Both the position numbers and the translations under genes were made by a program. Positions 11,347 to 22,946 of a DNA stretch of 64,000 bases are shown here, in pieces. Within the stretch, counting starts at the first letter, position 1. Every line of letters begins with the position of its first letter. Source of the DNA: Aplidium turbinatum (Eukaryota > Chordata > Ascidiacea > Aplousobranchia > Polyclinidae); contig OU964918.1 of NCBI GenBank assembly GCA_918807975.1, positions 42,330,477 to 42,394,476 of the forward strand, given 5' to 3'. The notes under the pieces were generated by a model, which was not told where the DNA came from, ran no database searches, and saw nothing but the letters and a program-made list of their open reading frames with translations.

Positions 11347-13106
11347 TTAATGGGAAGGGTGCTCTTGCGCTTTAGCAACAAGCTTAGAAATTCTTGGCTC
11401 AGTTGTCGAAAGAGCACAGCGAATGTCATGTTCAACTTCAAGGCCGTTGCGTTGCTTGGACTTCATACATACTAGCGCTGAAAAGGTAGATTCACATAAC
11501 CATGTCGAAGTGAAAGGCAATAACTGTTTAAGTACAGTTTTGCTTATTTCTGGATATGATGATGCCATGCTTAGCCAGAATTCCGTGAGTGGCAAAGTTT
11601 CGAATAGATCTCGGCAACTGGAGTCGTTTTTCAATTCAATCAATTGGTCTTGCAATTCATCTTCCACATTTTCAGGGGAAAGTCGAAACGGATTTCTTGC
11701 AAGTGATAGGTCATCAGCACTAACTTCAGGAAAATATGACTTGAATTCGCTTTCCAGCTCTTTCAGATGTTGAACAATATTGGTCTTTAGTTCATCGTTT
11801 AACTCGTAAATATCAGACAGGTTGTTAAACATGGCAAAATTGCCGTTTTGAGCTTTTCGTCTCCAGTTTGCCAATTTTTCAACAAACGCATTGATCAAGT
11901 CCACGTTCTGAATAATGTTTTTTTCTTTTCCTTGCATTTTCAGGTTAAGGGTGTTTAAAGAATGAAAAATATCTACCAAGTATGCCAAACAAGCAATAAA
12001 TTTTGCATTGGTAAAGTGAAATGCTAACTCAGGTTTTACATCAGTTAAATAGATTTCAAACTCATCGCGGAGCTCAAACACTCTGCATAAAACGTTCCCT
12101 TTAGAGAGCCACCGAACTTTTGTGTAAAACAAAAGGTTTTTATGATCAGATTCCATGTCTTCACAAAGTTTTCTGAATAGACGAGTGTGCAAAGCGCTGC
12201 TCTTCACAAAATTTACTATTTTAATAGTAACGTTAAGCACATCTTGGAGACCACTTGGTAAAGTTTTAGAAGCCAGAGCTTCCCAGTGAATGAAACAATG
12301 AGTAAACATAACGCCAGTAGCCTTTTTTTGCACAAGTGCCTTAAATCCACTTTTGGAACCAAGCATCGCAGGTGCACCGTCAGTGCACACGCCACACAGA
12401 TTGTCTCAGGATATTCCGTTTTCATTAAAAAAATGGTTGACTTTTTCCATTACATCTGATGCTTTTGTGCTAGTGTTCAAAGCACAGCAGAAGAGTAATT
12501 CTTCCTTTACAGAGGTGTCAACTGCATAGCGAACGAAAACCATAAGTTGAGAAACTGAAGATACATCGACAGACTCATCCAGCTGGATGGCGAATAGACC
12601 AAAAGCAGATTTATTTATTTCAGTTATTACTTGTCCTTAATGTCTTCTGACATTGCTGCAGTTCGTCTCTTTACTGTGTTATTGGATAAAGGAATAGCTT
12701 TGAGACTTTTCTCATGTTTATCACCCAGGACAATTCTCGTCATGGCCAGTGCAGACGGTTTAACAACAGTTTCAGCAATATTATGAGCTTTTTTCTGCTT
12801 AGCTATAATTTGGCTAACAACGAAAGATGCTTCTGTAAGTTTCTGATCAGTTTGTTGAAAGTTTCCAGTTTTGTCAAGTCGTTGACGTTTACAGCTAGAT
12901 TCTAGTCGTTTAAAATACTCAATGCTTTTATTCTTCAACTCAGGATGATTTTTTTCCAGGTGATTTCTCAATTTACTCGGTCTCAATGACTCATTGCTTA
13001 AGACGCGGTAGCATACTACGCACTGTCCCTTTTCGACTCCATGATCATTTAACGAAGTAAATCCAAATTTAACGTAACTATCATCATACTTTCTTTTGCT
13101 TGCCAT
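11347..13106 (-). pseudogene. hAT transposase, ZBED5-like, two lesions
   Basis: N-terminal BED zinc finger with Cys29, Cys32, His49 and His54 (QCVVCYRVLSNES, RNHLEKNH). The catalytic region includes CTDGAPAMLGSKSGF, THCFIHWEALASKTLPSGL and RWLSKGNVLCRVFELRDEF; the C-terminal dimerisation region reads LLPFTSTWLCESTFSALVCM. Length would be about 585 residues, usual for the family. Two lesions are visible: a frame change near 12630, where EDIKDK stops while the next frame continues with ITEINKSAFGLFAIQLDESVD, and a TGA near 12405 just before DNLCGVCTDG. Otherwise it is well preserved, so inactivation looks recent compared with its neighbours. Start chosen at MASKRKYDDSY because it opens directly into the BED finger. 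Confidence 0.9.
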
Positions 13107-13322
13107 TGAATAATTTAGTATTTAGTAATTTAGTTTAGCATGTCTCGATTTGCAAATTTTTATTCAATCTCTTCTTCGCTCTGCACTAGGGTGACCCAAA
13201 AAAACTAAATTTTGATTTTTAAACTTTTTCTTGTTTAGACCTCTGCATTATGGTCCAAATTGACACCTTGCCAAGTTTTGTTGAGATTGGTCCACATTTG
13301 ACGCCCTAGCAGTGGGCCGGTA

Positions 13323-14313
13323 GGGGAAGGGAAGGTAATTTGATACACTTTTAATATTTTTGCCTGTTAACTGAAAATTACGTGACACAAACTATTGATT
13401 TTAAGCTGAAATGAAAGTCTGATCCCTTACACACTTTTTAAAAACATTTTCACTTTTCTATTTTTGTTACTTTTTTTTTAATTGAAATTTTAAAAACGTC
13501 ACTCAAATGTATCAATTTACCTTCCATGGAAGGTAAATTGATACACCCGGAAGGTAATTTGATACAGTAAAACTAATACAGAAATCCCCTTTGACAGCAA
13601 AGCAATAAATGAAAATTTAAAATGTGGTTGGCGTGCTTGGGTGCAAGGATGACTATTGAGGCCTATGTGTGCGGCGAAGCTTCTGCAGCGGAATGGACAT
13701 GGGAAGGATCATTGGCTGGAGTTCTTATTCAAGGGGGGGTGCTTCGCGCTTTTCTCATTTTTTGAAAGCATATAGCGTGTAGACCTACGAAAGCCCATAT
13801 GATAGTTGTTTCCCAAAGTAGCAGGTCTTGTTAATGAAGAATAGCTTATTTAAATCAACTAGATCAATAACAGCATTTATTACAGTCACAAAAAGAATTT
13901 AATATACTGTATCAATTTACCTTCTCTACATGTATCAATTTACCTTTTTCAAAAAAAGTTATAAAATTCTGATTTTTGTATGCTTGGATGCACATTGCAG
14001 AAAAAACGTGACATGCCCTTGAAGCCTTATCAATGAACTGTCAAATGAGTTAGGTTTCATCTTTCAGGAACTTTTCTTTAATTTTCCAGACGAAAATTAT
14101 CATGAGTTAAAAATTTTACAAAAATACTCAAAAAACACACTTTTACAATTTTATGCCATAAAAGCACGAGTTAGCTGCATGGTGCAATTTTTGTATGCAT
14201 TATTTTCACAGATCTTCCACCTAACGACAATATTTTTGACTAATATTTTTTGTACATTTCTGTAGGGGGGGTATATCAAATTACCTTCCGTATCAAATTA
14301 CCTTCCCTTCCCC
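13323..14313. mobile_element. TA-flanked element with GTATCAAATTACC motifs, inserted in the DTT element
   Basis: It interrupts the left terminal repeat of the surrounding element exactly at a TA: left TA 13321-13322, right TA 14314-14315; comparison with the intact right arm (17580-17600) shows the empty site. Ends are GGGGAAGGGAAGGTAATTTG, inverted at the right. The motif GTATCAAWTTACCTTC occurs about eight times in both orientations, including a back-to-back palindrome near 13508-13565. No coding capacity. TA duplication suggests a Tc1/mariner or similar mobiliser. Confidence 0.88.
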
Positions 14314-14450
14314 TACCCCCCGCCGGGTCAAAATCGGCCAATCTGGCTGTATCTCAGCAACCGGTAAGCCTAGAATGCTCAAACTTGGCTTTAAAGAAGC
14401 AGAATGCATGGTTTCCTATCTAACTTCCAGAGGGTTTTGGGGTCTAAACC

Positions 14451-15012
14451 TGGTCACAGCGGTAAACCATAATCTCTTCGTGGGAAAATTGTAACGTAAG
14501 ATTCCCAAATCCGTTCGTCTGCATGCAATGACCCAAAAATAAACACACTTTCGAAACGTCTATTCAAAAGTGTATTCCAGTAAAATTAGCCCGAGGCTAT
14601 CGAAAATAGGTGCAACGCCTACACCTCTAAAAAACTGTCACTACAATACAGATTAATTGGATAAAAGACGGAACTTTTGTCCAGCTAGCAAGCACTAAGC
14701 CAACAGTTAAATGAGCGGCCAACTTTCAAGCAATCATTTTACGAATGAATCAGAAAAGATATCAATATCTCAAATTCACGTAGAAAGTAACTGTGACGCA
14801 ATAGTGAAATCAATTGTCACGCAATTCAAAACAGGTGTCCAAAGCTAGTGAACCAATGCATTCATGTTTAAACAGGCCCAAACAGGTTTGAAACAAGTCT
14901 ATGAACAATGGTGCAATTTCGGCACACTTTCCAGCAACTTCCATGACGTAATATTCAGTAGACTTGAACGGTTTTATATGACGTTTGATTTGTACAGAGA
15001 TTGGCCGTAACA
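14451..15012. mobile_element. Further insertion in the same terminal repeat
   Basis: The left arm of the DTT element is interrupted here relative to its right arm (17450-17465). A possible 5-bp duplication AAACC flanks it (14446-14450 and 15013-15017). Ends share only a weak inverted match (TGGTCACAGCGG and TGTTACGGCC). No recognised protein. The class is unknown. Confidence 0.65.
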
Positions 15013-15782
15013 AAACCATTTAGTTTATGAAAAAAATGCAAAAACACATTTTTGACCAAATGTGGCCCCCATAAACGTGTAATATTCAACTTTTAGTTTA
15101 ATATACAACACTAATTGACTGATAACACAAAATCTAAAATACAAGCAACTTTTTTTTAATCATAGACAAGCTTTATTGCTTTTGCACTTTGGTTTACCAC
15201 TTAACTTTCAACCACTGACCACAATAATTACCCATTAAATAATTCAAGACAGTTTTTTTCATTTATCTATTAGTTTACCACTTAACATTTCTTAAAAATG
15301 ATTTTGTAGTTGTGTCCAGCTTTTGGTGGACAATGACTTCTTGGCCATATCTCAAACTTTAGAACGGTAAGCATGAGTGACTTTGATTGCTTTGTCCAAC
15401 TCTTTCTCATTACTTGGGGCAGAAGCCCTTTCCTCAACATCAGTGACCATGCCCAAAACTCTCTCAACAACATCATTTGCAGCAGGCATGTTCTGTAGCA
15501 GAGTTTTGAATGATGAAAACTCCTCCATATGGTGCCAAGATCTGGGACTTTTATGAGTCAGTCATTGAAACTTGGGAAAAACTCTAATGAGTTCAAAAGA
15601 GTCTGGTCCGATTAAGTCCGGCAAGCGAGTGGAGTTTTGAATAGTATGCATTTGAACTAAGCCCTTTCCAATAACGGCTCTCTCAGGACTTGATCGAAAT
15701 GTTTGCATCTTTTGCCACATTCGGTCAAACTTTGGGATGTAAACCAATATTTAACATAAAAAAGCGTTAACATACTGGAAAA

Positions 15783-17119
15783 AAGAAGCCAGTTCTTGCA
15801 GTAGTACTGAAATGTTTAAACAATGAGGCAGAAGTGTTGGTTGATGTGATAAACACCACGGACTCAAGTGGATCAAAGAATGAAACAAGAAATGTGATTG
15901 AAGCACTGAATGCTGTCAATTTCGACATAAAAATAGTCTTGAGTCTTGTTTTTGACACAACTGCAGTAAATAGTGGTTAGAAAAGTGGCGTAACCGTTCA
16001 ATTTCAAAGCCATATAGGACACAATATCCTTCAACTAGCCTGCAGGCATCATAGCATGGAGCTTGTTTGTGGTGGAGCAGCTTCAGTAGTCTACGGTGAC
16101 ACAGAATCACCACATGAAGCTGTATTTAAAAGCTTTGCAGAAGTTTATGTGAACAATATAAATGTTTAAGTTTACGAAACTTTCCGAACGAACAACAGAA
16201 AATTGAATAGAATTAAAGAATCAGTTCTAGATTTCTTGTTCAGTTGGCTTCAAAATGGAATAAACATACAAGAAGATTTCAAAAAGTTAGCTAAATTGTC
16301 CATTCTTTTTCTTGATGGTACTTTCCGGTGTGGATACAATATTATACGGTCAATGCTCCAAGTGTGTTTAGCACGTATGATGGCGAAGATCATTTATACC
16401 ATTCAAATTGCCTTGTTCAAGCAGCAGTTATTAGAAAATCCAGCTTTTACAAAAGATTGTGGCCTTGGGAATATATATTCACTGGCTGCTTTTTTAACAC
16501 TTTTTTATGTTAAATATTGGTTTACATCCCCAAGTTTGACAAATGCTGCAGCGTATGACTTAGAAATGTGGAACACTCTCAAAAATGCCATTCAGCTCAC
16601 CTCTAAAAGAAGCAACTTAGGCTACCTGGACCTTTTCCTTGAAATGACTGTTACTACACGCACGAAACTCAACCTGCACCTGTGGTACCTCATTGAGCGC
16701 CAGGTTGTGTTTGCTTTTGCAAGTGATCGTGTGAGCATATCCACCAAGGTCCGAATGTGGCAAAAGATGCAAACATTTCGATCAAGTTCTGAGAGAGCCA
16801 TTATTGGTGAGGACTTGGTTCAAATGCATTTCTAAACTCCACTCGCTTGCTGGACTTGATCGGACCAGACTCTTCTGAACTCATTAGAATTTTTCCCAAG
16901 TTTCAATGTCTGACTGATGAAAGTCCCAGATCTTGGCACCACATGGAGGAGTTTTCATCGTTCAAAACTCTGCTACAGAACATGCCTGCTGCAAATGATG
17001 TTGTTGAGAGAGTTTTGGGCATGGTCACTGATGTTGAGGAAAGGGCTTCTGCTCCAAGTAGTGAGAAAGAGTTGGACAAAGCAATCAAAGTCACTCATGC
17101 TTACCATTCCAAAGTTTGA
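15783..17119 (+). pseudogene. Transposase of the DTT/CRHH family, 5' end lost
   Basis: Plus-strand reading: PVLAVVLKCLNNEAEVLVDV, then LVFDTTAVNSG (a likely catalytic Asp), a stop, LQLACRHHSMELV, GDTESPHEAVFKSF, a stop near 16168, then ARMMAKIIYTIQIALFKQQL, VKYWFTSP and LHLWYLIERQVVFAF (16203-16835), and finally PDSSELIRIFPKF and KELDKAIKVTHAYHSKV ending at 17119. The order D-T-T-x-x-N-S/T-G, then A-C-R-H-H, then E/D-x-x-x-F-K-x-F, then R-M-A-K-x-I-Y is what I remember from abundant uncharacterised transposase-like proteins in cnidarian and arthropod genomes. At least three stops or shifts; N-terminal third missing. Confidence 0.8.
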
Positions 17120-18006
17120 GATATGGCCAAGAAGTCATTGTCCACCAAAAAGCTGGACACAACTACAAAATCATTTTTAAGGAATGTTAAGTGGTGAACT
17201 AATAGGAAAAATGAAAAAAAAACTGTCTTGAATTATTTAATGGGTAATTACAGTGGTCAGTGGTTGAAAGTTAAGTGGTAAACCAAAGCGCAAAAGCAAT
17301 AAAGCTTGTCTATGATTAAACAAAAGTTGCTTGTATTTTAAATTTTGTGTCATTAGTCAATCAGTGTTGTATATTAAACTAAAAGTTGAATATTACACGT
17401 TTATGGGGGCCACATTTGGTCAAAAATGTGTTTTTGCATTTTTTTCATAAACTAAATGGTTTAGACCCCAAAACCCTCTGGAAGTTAGATAGGAAACCAT
17501 GCATTCTGCTTCTTTAAAGCCAAGTTTGAGCATTCTAGGCCTACCGGTTGCTGAGATACAGCCAGATTGGCCAATTTTAACCCGGCGGGGGGTACCGGCC
17601 CACCGCTAGGGCGTCAAATGTGGACCAATCTCAACAAAACTTGGCAAGGTGTCATTTTGGACCATAATGCAGAGGTCTAAACAAGAAAAAGTTTAAAAAT
17701 CAAAATTTTTTTTTTTTTGGGTCACCCTACTCTGCACCTCACAACTATCAGTCCACGACATAAAGAACGCTTGTTTTTAAGTACGATTTCTGGCACATGC
17801 AAGCTTAAAAACTCATTGTTACGTAACAATTCCTCCCCGTGGCAGACAGTTTTAAGAATGGCAGTTAAAATTTTTCGGTAAAAAATCTAGAAATTGTTAA
17901 CAATACAGGAACAGTATAAGTTCAATTACAAATAACTCTGTGGCTCTCTGAAACCGTCTTCGTGGCCCACTAGTGGGCCATGGCCCACAGTTTGGGAACC
18001 ACTGTC

Positions 18007-18273
18007 CTATACAATAGAATCGTTGCACCACGCAATAACTGCTTTATCGGGATTGTAATCCAGTACTGCGGGACCATCTAACGACACTTGCACGAGTGTC
18101 TCCAATGTGGCTGATTTTAAAGAAGTTCGCCACTCCCCTAGAATTCTTTTTAGCAACGAAAAACAACGCTCGACATGATTGTGTTGACGATGACGACAAG
18201 GTAATAAAATAAGTATTTCAATGATGTGAAGGACATTACTAAAAGAAGCATAATTTTTGCAAAATATGATCAA
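18007..18273 (-). pseudogene. hAT C-terminal dimerisation domain of the outer element
   Basis: The reading ILILLPCRHRQHNHVERCFSLL then RTSLKSATLETLVQVSLDG matches the pattern A/H-x-V-E-R-x-F-S that ends hAT transposases. It begins 2 bp outside the right boundary of the inner hAT, so the outer gene's upstream part was either lost or is represented by unreadable sequence before 11044. Nothing upstream of the domain is recognisable. Confidence 0.65.
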
Positions 18274-18984
18274 AAAATGTTTTCCCCTTGGATGTCAACT
18301 AATCTAGTTCTCCTTTTTAACAACGATTCAATGTCCGACAACATCGAATCGACATAAAAACGACAATATTGCCAGTCGATGTAAATTCGCACTTCGGATT
18401 AAGACTTTGTTAAAATAAACGTCGAGAATTACAAACAGGACTTACAGCGTTGGTGATCGCAGATGGATATATTCCATCAAGAACAAATATCCCCGCACAA
18501 TGCAACAGTGGCGATTATGACGCGCTGACCTAATTTTGCGTCACTCTTTGATACTACATATTTTCGACAGTTAATCCACGATCATTCTATTGCGAAATTA
18601 AATATTTGGCTAGAAGAGACCGGCGGCCAAACTTGGCCGATTGTGGAGGTAGCACCGGTGGTCATTTAAGCACTACTTAGCGGCCATGGCCGCAGGTTGC
18701 TTTAAGGCTTGACAGTAGGTTACATCATTATAACATATAGCATGATGCCCTTCTTTGTATACCGGACACTTGTAGGCTATTATTACTCAATACATAGTGA
18801 GCTGATAGATTACAGTAGCATTATCGCTAAATCTTATCTTAAAACTTGAAAAAAAAATTTCCTTTTAGTAAAAAAAAGTGCCCTTTTTTTCGTAATCTTG
18901 CCCCCCCAGTCAAAAATCGTTCCGGCGCCCCTGGGAGTATCATATAAAAGAAATGGCTCAGGTTTATAGAAATAAGGTGATGAC

Positions 18985-20202
18985 TAGGGCAACCAAAAGT
19001 CAATAAAGTCAAAATTTTTCTGCCTTGTTCAAAGTTTATAAAACGTCCACAAACTAAATTTCCGGCTGACACGAAGAGAGGTTTCAAAGTTATTAAGTAA
19101 AAAAAAAGTCAAAATTCATGGTTAGGTCAAAATTTTCTTTTAATGTAGTTTTTCTTCTCTCTATTGATATTTTATTAAAGCTACACAGATACTGATTTTT
19201 TGTTGCAATTTCTGTTGCTATTCTGACGTAATAATCGATTTGTTGCAATTTCTGAGGTAATAATCTTGTTTCGCCCACTACTGACGATTGAATATTAGCC
19301 AACTACCCTGCTGTTGATGAGTTGGTTGCCAGGGTTAAAGCAGTGACCATTAAAAACAGGTCAAGAAAAGCTAGTTTTACTTCCATTGGCCAACCTCCAC
19401 AGCCAAATGTAACTAGATGGGCCCTTGGTTGAAAGCTGCTTTCTATTATTCAAGAAGTCTACCGGAAGTAAGAAATATTGTGGAAGGCTTCCATGATGGT
19501 GGTGTCTTGCTGCGGCGTGCGCAAGATGCTGTAAAAGCTCCCAATTTAGCTACTCACCTTGTACAAAATAGAGGAGCAGTACAGCGCACTGTTCGATTCA
19601 ATTCAGAAGATGGAAGACAGCCGATACACCATTCAAGAAGCTTACCAGAAAATGAGGTCCCTTAACTTTGGTGTTGATGGCTGCCGAATTGGAAAATATA
19701 TTCAAGCAAGAATCTCAAGAAATGACATCAAGTGCATTGTGAAAATGGGACGAGATGATATTTCACCACATTTTTATAGCCTGCTGAGGAACTCCCAAGC
19801 AACTTCTGTATTTCTCTATTTTAGGAAAAAATTTGGCGAGAGACAGGAACTTCAAAGGCGATAATGTGAAACATTACTTGATGTTAAAGTATAATAGTGC
19901 AGAACTCTCTCAGTAATTTCGGGACATTTAAAGACTCTCCATATTTATCTTTAGCAGTTTTTCGAGTGACTTTCATTATACCTGTTCACTGTTCGTTAGA
20001 TGTGGTGTCCTTGAGTCTTCCACATTTTTCTCATATTTCATTAGAAAAGAAGATATCCTTACCTAACGGTTTGATTTCTAATATGCTTTATATTTCGCAT
20101 TTAGGTTGCAAACGCAGAAAGCTATTGGTCATAATTAGGTCAAAATTTGTAACTTATAAAGTCAAAATTTCAAGTTTTTAGGTCAAAAAATTGGTTGCCC
20201 TA
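18985..20202 (+). mobile_element. Internally deleted hAT (TSD GTGATGAC)
   Basis: Perfect 8-bp duplication GTGATGAC (18977-18984, 20203-20210); terminal repeats TAGGGCAACCAAA and, inverted at the right, TAGGGCAACCAAT. AGTCAAAATTT motifs repeat near both ends. The interior holds a transposase C-terminal remnant, 19410-19895 plus strand: MGPWLKAAFYYSRSLPEVRN, IEEQYSALFDSIQKMEDSRY, VDGCRIGKYIQARISRNDI, then a broken dimerisation region ending ARDRNFKGDNVKHYL. Several frame changes. A similar solitary right end appears at 45657-45683. Confidence 0.9.
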
Positions 20203-20344
20203 GTGATGACATAAGGTGATCAATTTTAAGCTAATATTGTTATAAGGTTATAACGTCTAAACGGTTTGCTGTCTTGCGCGCTCGGATAGGCCTACTTACT
20301 GCAACGTTATTAGGGAATAAGTTTCTGATCGCTGATGTCGTCTT

Positions 20345-20775
20345 TTCTATGACGTAGCCCCTCCACAAGTGAGCCCGGCGTTCCAAGCTTTCCAGACGCG
20401 GAAGGATCCTTCGATTGAGAGGGAAGCCACTTTTCTAGCCACCTCTGCTACCCCACGAGCAGGAACGCCCAAGGCCGTCAGAGCTCGAGAACTCGTCGGG
20501 GCATAGCTCCCGAGGGAGCCTACGACGAACGGAAGTGACAGGACGTCCCTGCAAGGGCGCTTCCTGTCTTCCTTTATGTTGACACATAACTCGCGTACTT
20601 GTCGTGTTTCCTGTCGGCGGCTTTTCGAAGAGAATCCGCGCCGTTGTCGAACGGACATGTGACGTCACATACGACCGTGACACCGTCAGGGCGTTGCAAG
20701 ACGATGTCAGGACGCAGATCGGCACCGCCCGCTTCCACGTGCTGTGGAACCGTACTGGTACGTAACGAAGTAAGG
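20345..20775 (-). mobile_element. R2/NeSL-like LINE, restriction-like endonuclease fragment
   Basis: Minus-strand reading VEAGGADLRPDIVLQRPDG, VVCDVTCPFDNGADSLRKAA, then in another frame CRDVLSLPFVVGSLGSYAP, GVAEVARKVASLSIEGSFR and a stop at about 20347. The R-P-D...D-V-T-C-P-F series followed by a lysine-rich stretch is the restriction-like endonuclease at the C-terminus of R2-, NeSL- and Hero-type LINEs, a lineage distinct from the CR1-like LINE in this window. One frame change near 20590. The rest of the protein is absent; a hAT lies immediately upstream (20939). Confidence 0.8.
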
Positions 20776-22699
20776 CAAAATCCCCAAAACGGATTTAGCT
20801 GCTTTGTGCCACCATAGTTAACTATGGTGCTAAGGACGCAAGGGCCCAGTAATGAGATTGACATCGTGAAGAAAGGAGCATTCTTTCTGGCTATCAACCA
20901 TAGCCGTAGGAGATGGAGGCAGAAGGGGGGGTCCCTCCCAGGGGCGCGGGAAGTAGGGGTGCTCAAGGGCTGCAGCCCCTCCTACAGCCAATTTAGCCCC
21001 CATGGAATTTTTGATAATTGCCTCAGCACCCCCTAGAAAATTCTGACAATTTAAGGCGCAGTACATAACGTTGTAAAGGACGTGAGGCTTATTGCCAATG
21101 CCTTAAACTTCGTTCAAATTGTTGTAGTTGTAATTCGTGAATCGTCTAACTCTAAATGTAAATCTTTATTCATGTCGCTTTTTGGTTCTACGAAGTTGCC
21201 TGCAATTTGCTGGGTTTGTGTCCTACACGTTGGTGCGTTGGTGCTTCTGCCCTCGCTCGTGTTGTTAAGTGCTACCCTACCCTGTTGCAATGTCTTACCG
21301 ACATGACAGAAGATAGTGCAAAGAGGAGACAAACATGTAAAGATATTCGGCTTGGTAAAACAAGCACACACGACGAGGCTTTATTTTGCGATTACCTGCA
21401 GCGGTGAAGTTTTTCAGCCTGCAGAAGCCGTCGCAAGACAGCTCCAAAACAAGAAGATCTCCGCTTCTTCAGCTTGGAATCCATCACCATTCTCCTCGAA
21501 CGGATCAAAAATCTCAGAAAAGATGAATCCGTTTTCAAGCTTATGGAAGCAGTGAACGTCTTTGCGTCTGCCAATGACCTAAAGACGCCATTAAACGCCA
21601 TTAGATATTTCGAAACACAAAGGAATCGGATGTTTTGTCGTCGTCGGCTGGAGAAGGAGCGTGGAAACGGAAATACATCGAAGCCCTTGATTTGGTTCAA
21701 GCTTAGCTTGATCGAACCAGGGACCTCAGAATACCGGGACCGCTCACTGGAGAATTTTTGGTGTCTTAGTGGCCACTAGTAGGGTAAAAAAACACGTACG
21801 TTTTTGAGAATTATAAATGTGATTCTTTGAGGTAGGTAGTAGTCTGTTTTTTACAAGCAAGTGATGAATCCTCATGATGTGTAATTTTATTATAACAGAT
21901 GGTATTCCTTACATATGAGTACAAGCAATAACGTAGTGGTTCTTGTTTTAAGAGATTTAGCTGAAGACTAATTGCTACCCTACTGACTGAGAGAGGACTT
22001 TTAAGCTTATGATTTTCAGGCTAACTTAAATATGTTTCTAGCTGTTTCAGTGGCAAGTACCATTATTACTTCACTAGCTGGTACAAACAGGTTATTTTAA
22101 GCATAGATTGTAGTCATGGTCATCCCTTTTACTAGTATACCACCTACCATTCTGATATATTTTCATTATAGAATACCAGCATAGTTAAGTCAAACTTCCA
22201 TTGGAAAAGCATGCAGTACATCATTATATCAAAACAGCAATAATTAGAATATTAGGCACAGCAATAGTAAAGTAGCATAATGTATACCGATTTATTTTTT
22301 TCTACAGAATACCAGCACCAGTATGCTTAAGGTAACTAAACACAAAATGTTCATCAGCAATAAACATGTGTTGGGGTAGGTAGCCTACCGTACTGTTTCC
22401 CCAGTTCTGGTAAACTTCTTAATAATTTTGTAAACTTTGGGTCAGCAATGTTGCCTTTCACCTATCAGGCTACATACGATACCTTAGAAGTTTTACTCTA
22501 GTAGACTATACTTTTTTTGCATGTTCTCATAAAGGTAAAGTGATTTTTTTGTACTGTAGTCAATTTATATGTAATTGCAAGGTTTTAACTGTTTTTTTTT
22601 TGGTTGAACTATCAATGTCGCTGTGTAACAATAGCAATATCAAGTGAATTTAAGCATTACAGTTAGGCTACACACTATGTACAAGATAAAAACAGTGCA

Positions 22700-22806
22700 A
22701 TTTTTTCTTCTCTCATCCTTTGCTTTGAAAGAGAAAAAGAATACGTCATAACCGGTCAAATAGCGTTTCAGATTAAAAGACCGGAGCCGGTCAAATAGCC
22801 ACTGCC
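22700..22806 (+). repeat. Dispersed repeat pair, copy B
   Basis: Matches 8221-8331 over about 105 bp (GACCGGAGCCGGTCAAAT region). It lies in the 5' part of the P-like element. Confidence 0.8.
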
Positions 22807-22946
22807 TTCAATGTACCGTACGTTATATCACTAGCCTATCAGTTACTTTGAAACATGATTTTATTAGGTTAATAATTTTTGCTTTAAAATGTCTAAATAA
22901 ATATCTACAACTAAGGATAGTGCTGTTATGCCAGTGTTTGGATACC

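Larger units (their letters stand above)
13187..17729 (+). mobile_element. DTT/CRHH-transposase element, third level of the nest (TSD CTCTGCAC)
   Basis: Perfect 8-bp duplication CTCTGCAC (13179-13186, 17730-17737) and terminal repeats TAGGGTGACCC. The terminal repeats are very long: the right arm (16495-17729) recurs inverted on the left as 13187-13322 plus 14316-14450 plus 15013-15765, the breaks being later insertions. The arms include the 3' end of its own transposase gene, so the 5' half of the gene has been replaced by an inverted copy of the 3' half. The 8-bp duplication and the Cys-Arg-His-His region suggest kinship with hAT, but the family is not one I can name. Confidence 0.9.
11052..18004 (-). 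mobile_element. ZBED5/SCAND3-type hAT, second level of the nest (TSD TCCTATAC)
   Basis: Perfect 8-bp duplication TCCTATAC (11044-11051, 18005-18012) and terminal repeat CAGTGGTTCCCAAACTTT, with CGTGGCC motifs near both ends. It carries a nearly complete transposase (11347-13106, minus) and is split downstream of that gene's start by a third element at 13187-17729. Removing the third element leaves about 2.4 kb, a usual size for this family. Confidence 0.95.
10653..18933 (-). mobile_element. Outermost hAT of a nested stack
   Basis: Terminal inverted repeat CAGGGGCGCCGGAA at both ends. Without the hAT inserted at 11052-18004 it would be about 1.3 kb. Its own coding remnant is the C-terminal dimerisation domain at 18007-18273. 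A clean target duplication is not visible: the best pairing is AGAGTGTG against GGAGTATC, 5 of 8, which suggests age. G-rich stretches flank the left end. Confidence 0.78.
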
